DNA of 14,298 nucleotides, from contig DASUKN010000026.1 in assembly GCA_036278715.1 (NCBI GenBank), positions 1 through 14,298 of the forward strand. The letters run 5' to 3'. Positions 7,848 through 14,298 of the stretch are shown here, in pieces. Under the pieces are notes generated by a model. The model did not search any database and was not told where the DNA came from. It saw nothing but the letters and a program-made list of their open reading frames with translations. The stretch's first letter is position 1. Each line of letters opens with the position of its first letter. Both the position numbers and the translations under genes were made by a program. The DNA is from Udaeobacter sp025935755. Its GTDB lineage: Bacteria; Verrucomicrobiota; Verrucomicrobiia; Chthoniobacterales; UBA10450.

Positions 7848-7854
7848 TCCTTTT
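7848..7854 (-). promoter_or_regulatory. Ribosome binding site deciding the TTG start of the SDR gene
   Basis: AAAAGGA on the minus strand, 5 bases before TTG 7842. It supports the shorter 251-residue protein over the 287-residue open frame. Confidence 0.65.
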
Positions 7855-7917
7855 CACTTTTCCTGACGTCGCTACTTGACGCAACGAACGCGTTCGGATT
7901 TTGGAGAGCGCGGACTC

Positions 7918-7945
7918 AAAAGCGGTCCCGCAATCCCGGGATCGC
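7918..7945 (-). terminator. Rho-independent terminator-like hairpin after dps
   Basis: On the minus strand GCGATCCCG-ggattg-CGGGACCGC forms a 9-bp stem with one G-T pair and a 6-base loop, followed at once by TTTT. It lies about 50 bases after the dps stop and about 75 bases before the SDR start, so it could separate the two transcripts. It is embedded in a copy of the dispersed element seen at 1528-1622. Confidence 0.6.
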
Positions 7946-7955
7946 CTCACTCCAA
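7918..7955 (-). repeat. Copy C of the GC-rich palindromic element
   Basis: On the minus strand it runs TTGGAGTGAGGCG, the hairpin described for 7918-7945, and ACCGCTTTT. It shares TTGGAGTG and CCGCTTTT with copy B. A further TTGGAGAGCGCGG at 7901-7913 faces it from the other side, so the unit 7901-7955 is bounded by TTGGAG and CTCCAA. Confidence 0.55.
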
Positions 7956-7993
7956 TGCCCTCAAGGCTCCGGTGAGTTGGTCAAAAGTATAAC

Positions 7994-8557
7994 TCAGTTC
8001 CTTCGCCGTGTGGCTTCGAACAGGAACCAGGTTCGGCGCTCGGTTTCATCGATCCATACTTCGATGAAGCTGGCCGTTGCAACGTCGCGATGTTCGTCAC
8101 ACAGGTTATGCGCTTCGCGAAGACGCTCAGCCATCGTCTTGTTGTCCCCGGCTAACTCCGCAAGCATATCTAATGGCTCAACGTATTCGGCATCGTTATC
8201 GAGCACGCGTTGCTTACGGGCGATCTCTCCGATGGAATGCAACGTGAGTCCACCGACCTTGCGAACCCTCTCGGCGATAACGTCGGTCATCGCGAACAGT
8301 TGTTCGGCATGTTCATCGAGAAGCAGATGATAATCGCGGAAGTGATGCCCGCTCATGTGCCAGTGAAAATTTTTCGTCTTCAGGTACAGGGCAAACACAT
8401 CTGCAAGGATCGCGTTCATCGCACCTGAGATATCCTTCGTCGCCGCGGGTTTGAGATCCGTGCGTGTCGCTAACGGAGCTTCGCGCCTATGCAACAGCTC
8501 TGTCCTTCTCGGATTGGATTTGGCCAGAGTTCGGCCGTCATGTGAGTTCCTTTTCAT
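7994..8557 (-). CDS. dps: Dps family DNA-protecting ferritin (start uncertain)
   Basis: Dodecameric mini-ferritin that oxidises and stores iron with peroxide and protects DNA in stress and stationary phase. From the ATG at 8557 it has 187 residues, near the usual 160-190. The ferroxidase region is clear: NFHWHMSGHHFRDYHLLLDEH with His65/His67, His77 and Asp81, then TDVIAERVRKVGG with Asp92 and Glu96. WIDETERRTWFLFEA is the typical C-terminal helix. The 8557 start has no ribosome site. A strong AAAAGGAA (8547-8554) instead sits 5 bases before an ATG at 8541 in another frame, which gives only 23 residues. Removing one CT from the CTCT at 8526-8529 would join that ATG to the Dps frame. Either the gene uses 8557 with a weak site, or it carries a 2-base slip. 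It faces the aldo/keto reductase divergently. Confidence 0.88.
   Translation of the reverse strand: MKRNSHDGRTLAKSNPRRTELLHRREAPLATRTDLKPAATKDISGAMNAILADVFALYLKTKNFHWHMSGHHFRDYHLLLDEHAEQLFAMTDVIAERVRKVGGLTLHSIGEIARKQRVLDNDAEYVEPLDMLAELAGDNKTMAERLREAHNLCDEHRDVATASFIEVWIDETERRTWFLFEATRRRN
8547..8554 (-). promoter_or_regulatory. Strong ribosome site before an out-of-frame ATG in dps
   Basis: AAAAGGAA on the minus strand, 5 bases upstream of ATG 8541. That ATG opens a frame (MTAELWPNP...) that ends at TAG after 23 residues, while the Dps frame has no ribosome site of its own. This suggests the ancestral start was here. Confidence 0.5.
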
Positions 8558-8721
8558 TCTGAAAGATAGCACATCATCGGACCGCAACATTTGAGCGTTT
8601 GCTCGAGCTGGGAGGGTAAAAGCTGGTCCGACACGCTCGTTCGTCTGAGGAAAATACATCCAACGCGAAGTTCGCCGGCGTTTTGATCGAGGCAATCCGA
8701 CGAATCGCAATCGCACAGGGG

Positions 8722-9678
8722 ATGAAAAAACGCAGGGTGGGTAATTCAGGTCTGGAGGTAGCGCCGCTTGCCTTAGGCGGGAATGTCTTTGGATGGACGG
8801 CGGATGAGCGAACATCCTTCAGATTGCTGGATGCATTCGTCGCCGCTGGATTTAATCTCATCGATACGGCTGATGTTTATTCGAGGTTCGCGCCCGGCAA
8901 TCATGGTGGCGAATCGGAGACGATCATTGGCAGGTGGCTCAAGCAGGGTGGTAGGCGCGACAAAGTCATCATCGCCACGAAAGTGGGCCTGGAGATGGGG
9001 CCTGGCGCGAAGGGTCTGTCGAGCGCCTACATTGTACGGGCGGCCGAAGAGTCATTGAGACGGCTGCAGACCGATTACATCGATCTTTATCAATCGCATC
9101 GCGACGATCCCGACACGCCTCTCAATGAGACGCTAAAAGCGTACGCGCGATTGATGGAGCAGGGAAAGGTGCGCGCCATCGGAGCGTCGAATTACAGCGC
9201 TGAACGACTCTCTTATGCATTGTCACTGAGCAGAAGGCATGCATTGCCAAGATATGAGTGCCTTCAGACCGAATACAATCTTTACGATCGCGCAGAGTAT
9301 GAGCAAACGCTTGAGCCGGTATGCATCGAAAACGGATTGGGCGTGCTTACCTATTTCTCGCTCGCCAGCGGATTCCTAACCGGCAAATACAAAGCCGCGT
9401 CCGATCTTGCGAACAAAGCGCGAGCCGATTTTGTGAAAAAATACCTGAACGAGCGCGGCTTCAGGATCCTCAACGCACTGGATCAGGTAGCGAAACAGCT
9501 CCAGGCGTCGCCTGCGCAGGTTGCGCTCGCATGGTTGATGGCACGACCAACAATCACTGCCCCCATCGCCAGTGCGACAAATCTGGCCCAGTTAAAGGAC
9601 CTCATAGGCGCGACCAGGCTCAAATTGGACGAAGGATCAGTGGACCTTTTGAATCGGGCGAGCGATTGGCAAGTATAA
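8722..9678 (+). CDS. Aldo/keto reductase
   Basis: Cytoplasmic NADPH-dependent reductase with a TIM-barrel fold, of the general-stress / YajO-like aldo-keto reductase group; it would reduce aldehydes or ketones. The 318 residues from MKKRRVGNSGLEVAPLALGGNVFGW match family length. The catalytic tetrad is visible: Asp48 and Tyr53 in NLIDTADVYS, Lys87 in IIATKVG, His126 in YQSHRDD. The C-terminal cofactor loop is near APIASATNLAQLKDL. The ATG at 8722 is chosen by the family start MKKRRxG; an upstream TTG at 8683 would add 13 unconserved residues. GGGG lies too close to the ATG to be a good ribosome site. It is divergent from dps across a 164-base spacer. The next gene, a HAD hydrolase, follows after 113 bases. 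Confidence 0.92.
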   Translation: MKKRRVGNSGLEVAPLALGGNVFGWTADERTSFRLLDAFVAAGFNLIDTADVYSRFAPGNHGGESETIIGRWLKQGGRRDKVIIATKVGLEMGPGAKGLSSAYIVRAAEESLRRLQTDYIDLYQSHRDDPDTPLNETLKAYARLMEQGKVRAIGASNYSAERLSYALSLSRRHALPRYECLQTEYNLYDRAEYEQTLEPVCIENGLGVLTYFSLASGFLTGKYKAASDLANKARADFVKKYLNERGFRILNALDQVAKQLQASPAQVALAWLMARPTITAPIASATNLAQLKDLIGATRLKLDEGSVDLLNRASDWQV

Positions 9679-9791
9679 GAGAGTCATAGCAGCTATGCCC
9701 TTCGGCGACTTTGTTTCCCGGCCGGCGCATTTTTGCGTGGCGGATTCGCTGCAGTTCGGCGATTAAAGACACACCACTGCGGGTCGCCAGA

Positions 9792-10484
9792 ATGAACCAG
9801 GACAATGCTTCTCATACGCGCGTCGTCTTCTTGTTCGATGTAGATAACACACTTCTGGACAACGACAGGGTTGCGGCAGATTTGCAACGGCACCTCGCGA
9901 GCGAGATCGGTGCGAATGGAGTGCGGGAATACTGGCGGATTTTTGAGCATCTGCGCACCGAGTTGGGGTATGCAGATTATCTTGGCGCTCTGCAACGCTA
10001 CAGGACCGAACATCCGCACGCACAACAATTGTTCTGCATGTCTGGTTTTCTCATCAGCTATCCTTTTGTGGAGCGGCTTTTTGCGGATGCGCGCAAAGCG
10101 ATTGAGCACGTCGAGCAATGGGGGCCCGCAGTCATTCTCTCGGACGGAGATGTCGTTTTCCAACCGCTCAAGGTCAGTCGCTCAGGGTTGGCCGATATCG
10201 TCTGCGGGCGCGTGCTGATTTACGTTCACAAAGAGCAGGAACTCGAGGACGTGGAGCGGCGCTATCCAGCCGAGCATTATGTTTTGATCGACGACAAATT
10301 GCGGATCCTCACAGCAGTGAAAAAATTCTGGGGCCCGCGTGTAACGACTGTTTTTGTCAAACAAGGGCATTACGCTACCGATCCCAAAATCCTCGATAGC
10401 TATCCGCCAGCCGACATTAGCATCGGCCGGATTGGAGATTTGGTGCAGTATGCACTATCGGAATTTCTGAGGCCGAAAACGTGA
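9792..10484 (+). CDS. HAD superfamily hydrolase
   Basis: Haloacid dehalogenase-like hydrolase, probably a phosphatase acting on a small phosphorylated compound in the cytoplasm. The 230 residues show motif I FLFDVDNTLLDND with nucleophile Asp16 and acid/base Asp18, motif II ILSDGD with Ser117, motif III Lys147, and motif IV LIDDK with Asp167 and Asp168. A helical cap occupies about 30-105. I chose the ATG at 9792 because the protein then reaches motif I after 15 residues, as usual; the open frame extends back to 9711. No clear ribosome site. Its TGA overlaps the GTG that opens the malic enzyme remnant (GTGA), so the two were once coupled. The substrate is not predictable. Confidence 0.88.
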   Translation: MNQDNASHTRVVFLFDVDNTLLDNDRVAADLQRHLASEIGANGVREYWRIFEHLRTELGYADYLGALQRYRTEHPHAQQLFCMSGFLISYPFVERLFADARKAIEHVEQWGPAVILSDGDVVFQPLKVSRSGLADIVCGRVLIYVHKEQELEDVERRYPAEHYVLIDDKLRILTAVKKFWGPRVTTVFVKQGHYATDPKILDSYPPADISIGRIGDLVQYALSEFLRPKT

Positions 10485-11278
10485 ATCTCCCCGAGCCCAT
10501 AGCACAACGAGCTGCTGAGGTTGTTTCACCGCGAATTCCTCGTGGGATGGATTTGCTCGACACCTCGTTGTTGAACAAAGGCACGGCGTTTACCGATGGA
10601 GAGCGCACTCAATTTGGTTTGCACGGGCTGCTTCCGCCGCATGTGGAAACGCTGGAGGAACAACTGTCACGGGCTTATGAGGCGTATGTCCGTAAGGAAG
10701 AGAATTGGAAACGTCGCTCTCAGCGATGTGATCAGACAAATCGATGCCACCATTTTGATCGGTCTCTCAACGGTCACGTGCTCGTTTACAGAGGAGATCG
10801 TCTGCGAAATGGCGCGGAAGGTTGAGCGGCCGATTATCCTTCCACTCTCGAATCCGACCTCAAAATGTGAGGCGAAACCGGAAGATCTGATTCGCTGGAG
10901 CAGCGGACGCGCGTTAATAGCAGCCGGTTCTCCGTTCGCTCCTGTGAATTATAACCGGCCAATCCTGATCGCGCAATGCAACAATGTTTACATTTTCCCG
11001 GCGATCGGACTTGGAGTTATCGCGTCAAGGGCGCTCCGCGTGACCGACTTCATGTTCCTCGCGGCAGCTCGAAGTCTCGCCGAGAATTCGCCCGCTCTTA
11101 AAGATCATTCGGCGTCTGTCCTGCCACCGATCTCAGGAGAGTAGCGGCGGACATCGCCGTTGCAGTTGGAATGGCGGCACAAAAAGAGGGAGTCGCTCCG
11201 CAGATGAATGAAGATGAACTGCGCGCGCGAGTAACTGCAACACAATGGACGCCTGACTATCCCTCCTATTGCGATTAA
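10481..11278 (+). pseudogene. maeA: NAD-dependent malic enzyme, internally deleted and frameshifted
   Basis: Remnant of the enzyme that decarboxylates malate to pyruvate. Three pieces are visible. Residues from GTG 10481 read RGMDLLDTSLLNKGTAFTDG and GLHGLLPPHVETLEEQ, the malic enzyme N-terminus (frame 2). From about 10711 the frame shifts to 3 and reads ALSDVIRQIDATILIGLS, FTEEIVCEMA, PIILPLSNPTS, GSPFAPVNY and QCNNVYIFPAIGLGVIAS, the C-terminal third. From about 11132 it returns to frame 2 with LRRVAADIAVAVGMAAQKEG and stops at TAA 11276-11278. Together this is about 265 residues against about 540-580 in the family. The missing middle carries the catalytic Tyr and Lys and most of the NAD fold, so no active enzyme can be made. 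It follows the HAD gene with a 4-base overlap. Confidence 0.88.
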
Positions 11279-11350
11279 ACAATGGAGCGCCGGTATTCAG
11301 CCCGGACGCCTGTTTGTTAGCTGAATCTGCAAAAACAAGAGAAAAGAAAC

Positions 11351-11818
11351 ATGACGACCGAAAACCTCGAAAAAGTGAAGCTGCTAGCCCGTGATTTGCG
11401 GGAAGGAAAAGAATTCCCGCGCAGTCCGCGCGCGACACTGGGCGGTTATGTATTGGCTGCGCGCGCCGTGGACAAATGTCGCGCTGTCCTTGTGAACTGC
11501 CAGGGCGAATACCACTCCAATTGTCCGCTTGATCAACGCTGGCTAAATTTCGCGGAAATCGACTACAACGATTTCCGTTCGATCATCGCAAGCGGTGCAG
11601 CCGACGGCGAGATCGTCGAATGGATTGAAAAAAATGCGAAGAAACGTCCGCGTGCCGAGGTCATTGCCTGGAACAATAAGGAACGCGATATGCGCCTGAG
11701 CGATCTTCCGCATGAGCTCCAGGAATACATGGAAAGTTACATCGAGCGATATGTCCCCCGTAACCGGGTCGTTTATCACTGGTTCGACGCCTACGATCTG
11801 GAAGAGCAACGAATATAA
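11351..11818 (+). CDS. DUF5069 domain protein, function unknown
   Basis: The 155 residues carry the DUF5069 pattern: ARDLREGKEFPRSPRATLGGYV, then ARAVDKCRAVLVNCQGEYHSNCPLDQRWLNF (about 37-67) and a helical, charged C-terminal half ending in VYHWFDAYDLEEQRI. No signal peptide or membrane segment is visible, so it is probably cytoplasmic. The conserved Cys43 and Cys58 and several His residues could bind a metal, but that is a guess. A purine-rich AGAGAAAAGAAA precedes the ATG. It has no obvious functional neighbour: the malic enzyme remnant is upstream and the convergent OsmC gene lies 50 bases downstream. In my experience this family is common in Verrucomicrobiota and related soil bacteria. 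Confidence 0.85.
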   Translation: MTTENLEKVKLLARDLREGKEFPRSPRATLGGYVLAARAVDKCRAVLVNCQGEYHSNCPLDQRWLNFAEIDYNDFRSIIASGAADGEIVEWIEKNAKKRPRAEVIAWNNKERDMRLSDLPHELQEYMESYIERYVPRNRVVYHWFDAYDLEEQRI

Positions 11819-11840
11819 AGTAACGCGATCCCCCGGCTTG

Positions 11841-11877
11841 CGTGACCTTCGCAACCGAGACGGTCACGTTATTTTAT
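11841..11877 (+). terminator. Probable terminator between convergent genes
   Basis: CGTGACC (11841-11847) and GGTCACG (11862-11868) form a perfect 7-bp stem with a 14-base loop, followed on the plus strand by the T-rich TTATTTTAT. It would end the DUF5069 transcript, and its tail overlaps the last codons of the OsmC gene coming from the other side. The long loop and imperfect T run keep confidence moderate. Confidence 0.45.
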
Positions 11878-12330
11878 CGCCGACGTCTGCGCTTCCCGCA
11901 GTCTGATATTGATTTCGGAGGTGAGCGTTCGATGAACGGGACATCTGGCTGCCACTTGCATCAACTTCGCATGTTGTTCCGGAGTCAGTGCCCCGGTGAG
12001 CTCCACTTCGACATCGATTCTGTCGAGCATGCCCTGTTTAGTTTCGCATTCCTCGCAGTCCGCCGCATAAATGCGCGAGTGCCAAAGCGACACGGTAATG
12101 TTTTCCAAAGGAAATCGACTCCGTCGCGCGTAAAAGCCGATTGTCATTGAAGTGCATGCGCCAAGCGCTGCGAGCAAATAATCGTACGGATTCGGTCCTG
12201 CATTACTACCAGTGCTCACCGGTTCGTCGGCGACGAACTTATGTCCGCCTGCAATGATTTGTTGCTGAAAATTTTCGACGCCGCCGCGGACGATAACTTG
12301 AGCTGGTTTCTTATCGGTTTGTGCAGTCAT
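11869..12330 (-). CDS. OsmC family thiol-dependent peroxidase-like protein
   Basis: OsmC/Ohr fold protein. Members reduce organic hydroperoxides through two reactive cysteines. Here the pair is Cys59 in ALGACTSMT and Cys130 in ARCPVHRTL, in the expected positions for a 153-residue protein. GPNPYDYLLAALGACT is a strong family signature. Two further Cys (DCEECETKQG, about 91-100) match the YhfA / OsmC-like subgroup more than Ohr. The ATG at 12330 overlaps the stop of the DoxX gene by 4 bases (ATGA), so the two are translationally coupled. It is cytoplasmic. Its peroxide or electrophile substrate is unknown. Confidence 0.92.
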   Translation of the reverse strand: MTAQTDKKPAQVIVRGGVENFQQQIIAGGHKFVADEPVSTGSNAGPNPYDYLLAALGACTSMTIGFYARRSRFPLENITVSLWHSRIYAADCEECETKQGMLDRIDVEVELTGALTPEQHAKLMQVAARCPVHRTLTSEINIRLREAQTSAIK

Positions 12331-12722
12331 GGCTCGGGCGTCAAAGGGGTCACGATCCCTCTGAATGCTTCGCGATATCTCAAGACGAGAAACAATTCAA
12401 GTATCAGCACAACAAACGCGGGTATCATCCCGCCAAGTTCGGGCGCCATTAAAATGTGGAAAGCCCAAATGTTAACGATAATCGCGCCGAGAATCGTCAG
12501 GCCAAGCGGAACAAAGCGGCCGATCAATACAAGCAACCCTCCGATCACCTGAAACGCGCCTATCACGTAAACGTAGCCGCTCGCGAAAAACGCGTGCAGA
12601 TATTCACCCGTTATGCCTTGCGGGACCGGGGGCATCGGAAAAAAATGTAAGAACGCGTTCGAACCGAACACTACGAAAATCAGTCCGAGAAGAACACGCG
12701 CGATAATCGTGGCAACTTTCAT
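12327..12722 (-). CDS. DoxX family membrane protein
   Basis: Small inner-membrane protein of 131 residues with four hydrophobic segments (about 3-20, 47-68, 71-92, 98-117). The DoxX pattern is MKVATIIARVLLGLIFVVFGSNAFLHF at the N-terminus and GLLVLIGRFVPLGLTILGAIIVNI in the middle. DoxX-like proteins such as MhqP and CatD in Bacillus accompany quinone and catechol detoxification, and others associate with thiol stress. This gene is coupled to the OsmC gene by the ATGA overlap, which points the same way. No strong ribosome site precedes the ATG. A TTGGAT/CATGAT pair with a 17-base gap lies just upstream (minus strand) but is too weak to call a promoter. Confidence 0.88.
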   Translation of the reverse strand: MKVATIIARVLLGLIFVVFGSNAFLHFFPMPPVPQGITGEYLHAFFASGYVYVIGAFQVIGGLLVLIGRFVPLGLTILGAIIVNIWAFHILMAPELGGMIPAFVVLILELFLVLRYREAFRGIVTPLTPEP

Positions 12723-12835
12723 TTGCGCATCATGACGTTTTTGTTGCGAGAATCCAATTTTGAATTCAAGGGTTTATGGCTTCGCTGTAGTCACATTCAC
12801 GTTTTCCGGACGTTGCGTAAGCAGGCGTTCCTTGT

Positions 12836-13138
12836 TCAGACTCCGGCGCGATCGAGAACGGATTTCAATACGATTTCAGCTTCGAACACTTCGCGCGCAG
12901 CGCGAGAGTGTTTCGCATAATCGGAATTGATTTGTTTCACGGCGTCGGCCACTTCATCCAGTGTTCGAAATGAGAGGAGTCCGGTGCTACCTCCGTAATT
13001 TTTCGTGAAGCCGGTTTCCTGTGTAATCACGGGACGACCGGCAGCCAAATAACAGGCGTTGCGGTTGCTGAACCACCCTGTATTGAGCCCGAGTGACCTC
13101 ACACAGCGTGCCGCGCCAGGTTCCGGGCGGTAACCCAA
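12836..13138 (-). pseudogene. C-terminal remnant of a family 1-like glycosyltransferase
   Basis: Only the last 85 or so residues of a GT-B glycosyltransferase are recognisable: GWFSNRNACYLAAGRPVITQETGF (the sugar-nucleotide region), then GLLSFRTLDEVADAVKQINSDYAKHSRAAREVF and a short end. Full-length members are usually 350 residues or more. The part before GWFSNRN (13090-13138) resembles no glycosyltransferase and overlaps the start of the RHS frame on the other strand, so the rearrangement point is probably around 13090-13130. The helix AAREVFEAEIVL also looks a few residues shorter than is normal. Without an N-terminal domain it cannot be active. Confidence 0.7.
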
Positions 13139-14298
13139 TTACCTTGACCACCCGTTTCTTTTACAACCCTTCAGGTACTCTCCAGAAGGTGAGAGACCCA
13201 AATGGGCACGATACCATTTTTGATTACGACTACTCAGATCGAAGACAGACAATGACGTATCCCGACAACTCATCGCAGTCGTGGCTCTATGATGATGCAG
13301 GAAATCTGTTCACTCGCACGACCGTGCACAATGAGACCCAGACATTCACCTACGATAATCGGAACCGGAAAACCGGAATGAGCTGGAGCAATGGAGCTGA
13401 TTCGGCTTCATTTACTTACTACGCCGACAGCAAACTTTGGACCGCCACGAATCCGAATTCTACTATCACTCGTGCCTACGATGGTGCTGGCCGACTTATA
13501 CAAGATCAACAAAATATCACCGGTCTCGGTATCAAAAACGTGACCTATCCCTCATATGATAATGACGGAAGGGTCAAACAGATTTCATTGTCCGGCGTTT
13601 ACGATTACTCATTCGGGTATGATGCTGCAGGACGCTTCGACACCATATCGACCGGCGGATCAACCAAGTTCGAATATGATTACGATGCAGCCTCCAATGA
13701 GATCGATCGTCATACCTATCTGGGCGCTGTGACCGTCGAACAGATCTATGGCCGTGATAGCTTGAACCGAATGAGCAGCCGTTTGCTCCAAAAGAATGGT
13801 CAAACCATTCCTGGAACGACCGAAGCTTACACCTACAATCACCTGAACCAGCTCACTGAAACCAACCGAAGCGGTGTGGCGGACAGCTTTACCTACTATT
13901 GGAGCGGTGATCTTTGGAGAGCTGGATACGGCGGCGGAGCGCATATGCCTTACACCGAGGGACAAGATCCAGACCTCGATACCAGCGAAACCGTCGATCC
14001 GAATGCCAATTATCAGCCACCGGAGACAGAGGAACCCGAACCGCTGCCACCAGCAGACGACCCGCCGCCGGCCGATCCCACTGCGAACAGCACGCCCGCT
14101 GCCGAGTTGACCCTGAGCGATACGCCACCTGCAGAAGATCCCTCCAAGCAACAAAAAACAGTGGAAGACTACCTGGGAGACGGGAACCTGGCCCCAGAGG
14201 GTGTTCAGCAGCCGGACCTGCCCACCGGTCGCAACGTAAGCTATATTTTGGACAAGGCCGGGAACCGCACAAGCGTAACCGACAATGTAAATGGAAAC
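13129..14298 (+). CDS. RHS/YD-repeat protein, both ends incomplete
   Basis: An uninterrupted frame of 390 codons runs to the right edge; it is open back to 13087 but has no convincing start, so the 5' part is probably lost. YD-type repeats fill residues 1-265, for example DPNGHDTIFDYDYSDRRQT, YDDAGNLFTRT, YDNRNRKTGMSW, YDGAGRLIQDQQ, GYDAAGRFDTIS and YNHLNQLTETNRSG. Residues 272-366 are an acidic, proline-rich segment (PETEEPEPLPPADDPPPADP), after which YD repeats resume (YILDKAGNRTSVTDNVNGN). RHS proteins form large beta-shell cocoons on the cell surface or in secreted toxins, usually with a variable C-terminal tip. That end is outside the window. Whether this is a live gene or a displaced 3' fragment cannot be told. 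Confidence 0.8.

Noticed and set aside
9685..9697. Palindrome CATAGC-a-GCTATG between the aldo/keto reductase and HAD genes
   Set aside because: One short palindrome with a 1-base loop, no T run and no second copy; chance is likely.
13660..14272. Minus-strand open frames opposite the RHS gene
   Set aside because: They mirror YD repeats and the proline-rich insert and show no family features.

Overview
The window is 14.3 kb of bacterial chromosome of medium-high GC, with short spacers and both strands coding. The best guess at the host is a soil verrucomicrobial lineage (Chthoniobacterales / Udaeobacter-like). This is inference from the DUF5069 gene, the RHS protein with a long acidic proline-rich insert, and small dispersed GC-rich palindromes; there is no rRNA or other phylogenetic marker. 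No tRNA, rRNA, CRISPR array or transposase gene was seen, and no gene-free stretch exceeds about 235 bases.

Layout. 1-1501 (minus strand): a two-gene unit, a VOC ring-cleaving dioxygenase (MhqO type) followed by a MhqD-type carboxylesterase that runs off the left edge, with a 79-bp palindrome-ended element between them. 1735-1962 (minus): dodecin. 2082-4253 (minus): a large MscS-family channel that stops right after its beta domain. 4441-6126 (plus): a PhoU-like DUF47 protein and a Pit phosphate transporter, an evident operon. 6210-8557 (minus): a cofactor-free haloperoxidase-type hydrolase, an SDR oxidoreductase and Dps ferritin, with a terminator-like palindrome after dps. 8722-11278 (plus): an aldo/keto reductase, a HAD hydrolase, and a malic enzyme gene destroyed by a large internal deletion. 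11351-11818 (plus): a DUF5069 protein, convergent with a DoxX-OsmC pair on the minus strand (11869-12722). 12836-14298: a glycosyltransferase remnant (minus) abutting an RHS/YD-repeat gene (plus) that has no clear start and runs off the right edge.

How the genes fit together. Most intact genes are of stress or detoxification types: quinone/catechol ring cleavage with its partner esterase, DoxX with an OsmC thiol peroxidase-like protein, Dps, dodecin, aldo/keto reductase, SDR, and a mechanosensitive channel. MhqO, MhqD and DoxX together resemble the Bacillus MhqR electrophile regulon without its MarR-type regulator. The Pit/PhoU-like pair is a standard low-affinity phosphate uptake unit.

The right third shows decay and rearrangement (malic enzyme pseudogene, glycosyltransferase stump, RHS junction). 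I see no convincing wholly new system. The observations that most deserve a check are three copies of a terminator-like dispersed element, an over-represented word CGCCTAACG, and a possible 2-base slip at the start of dps.
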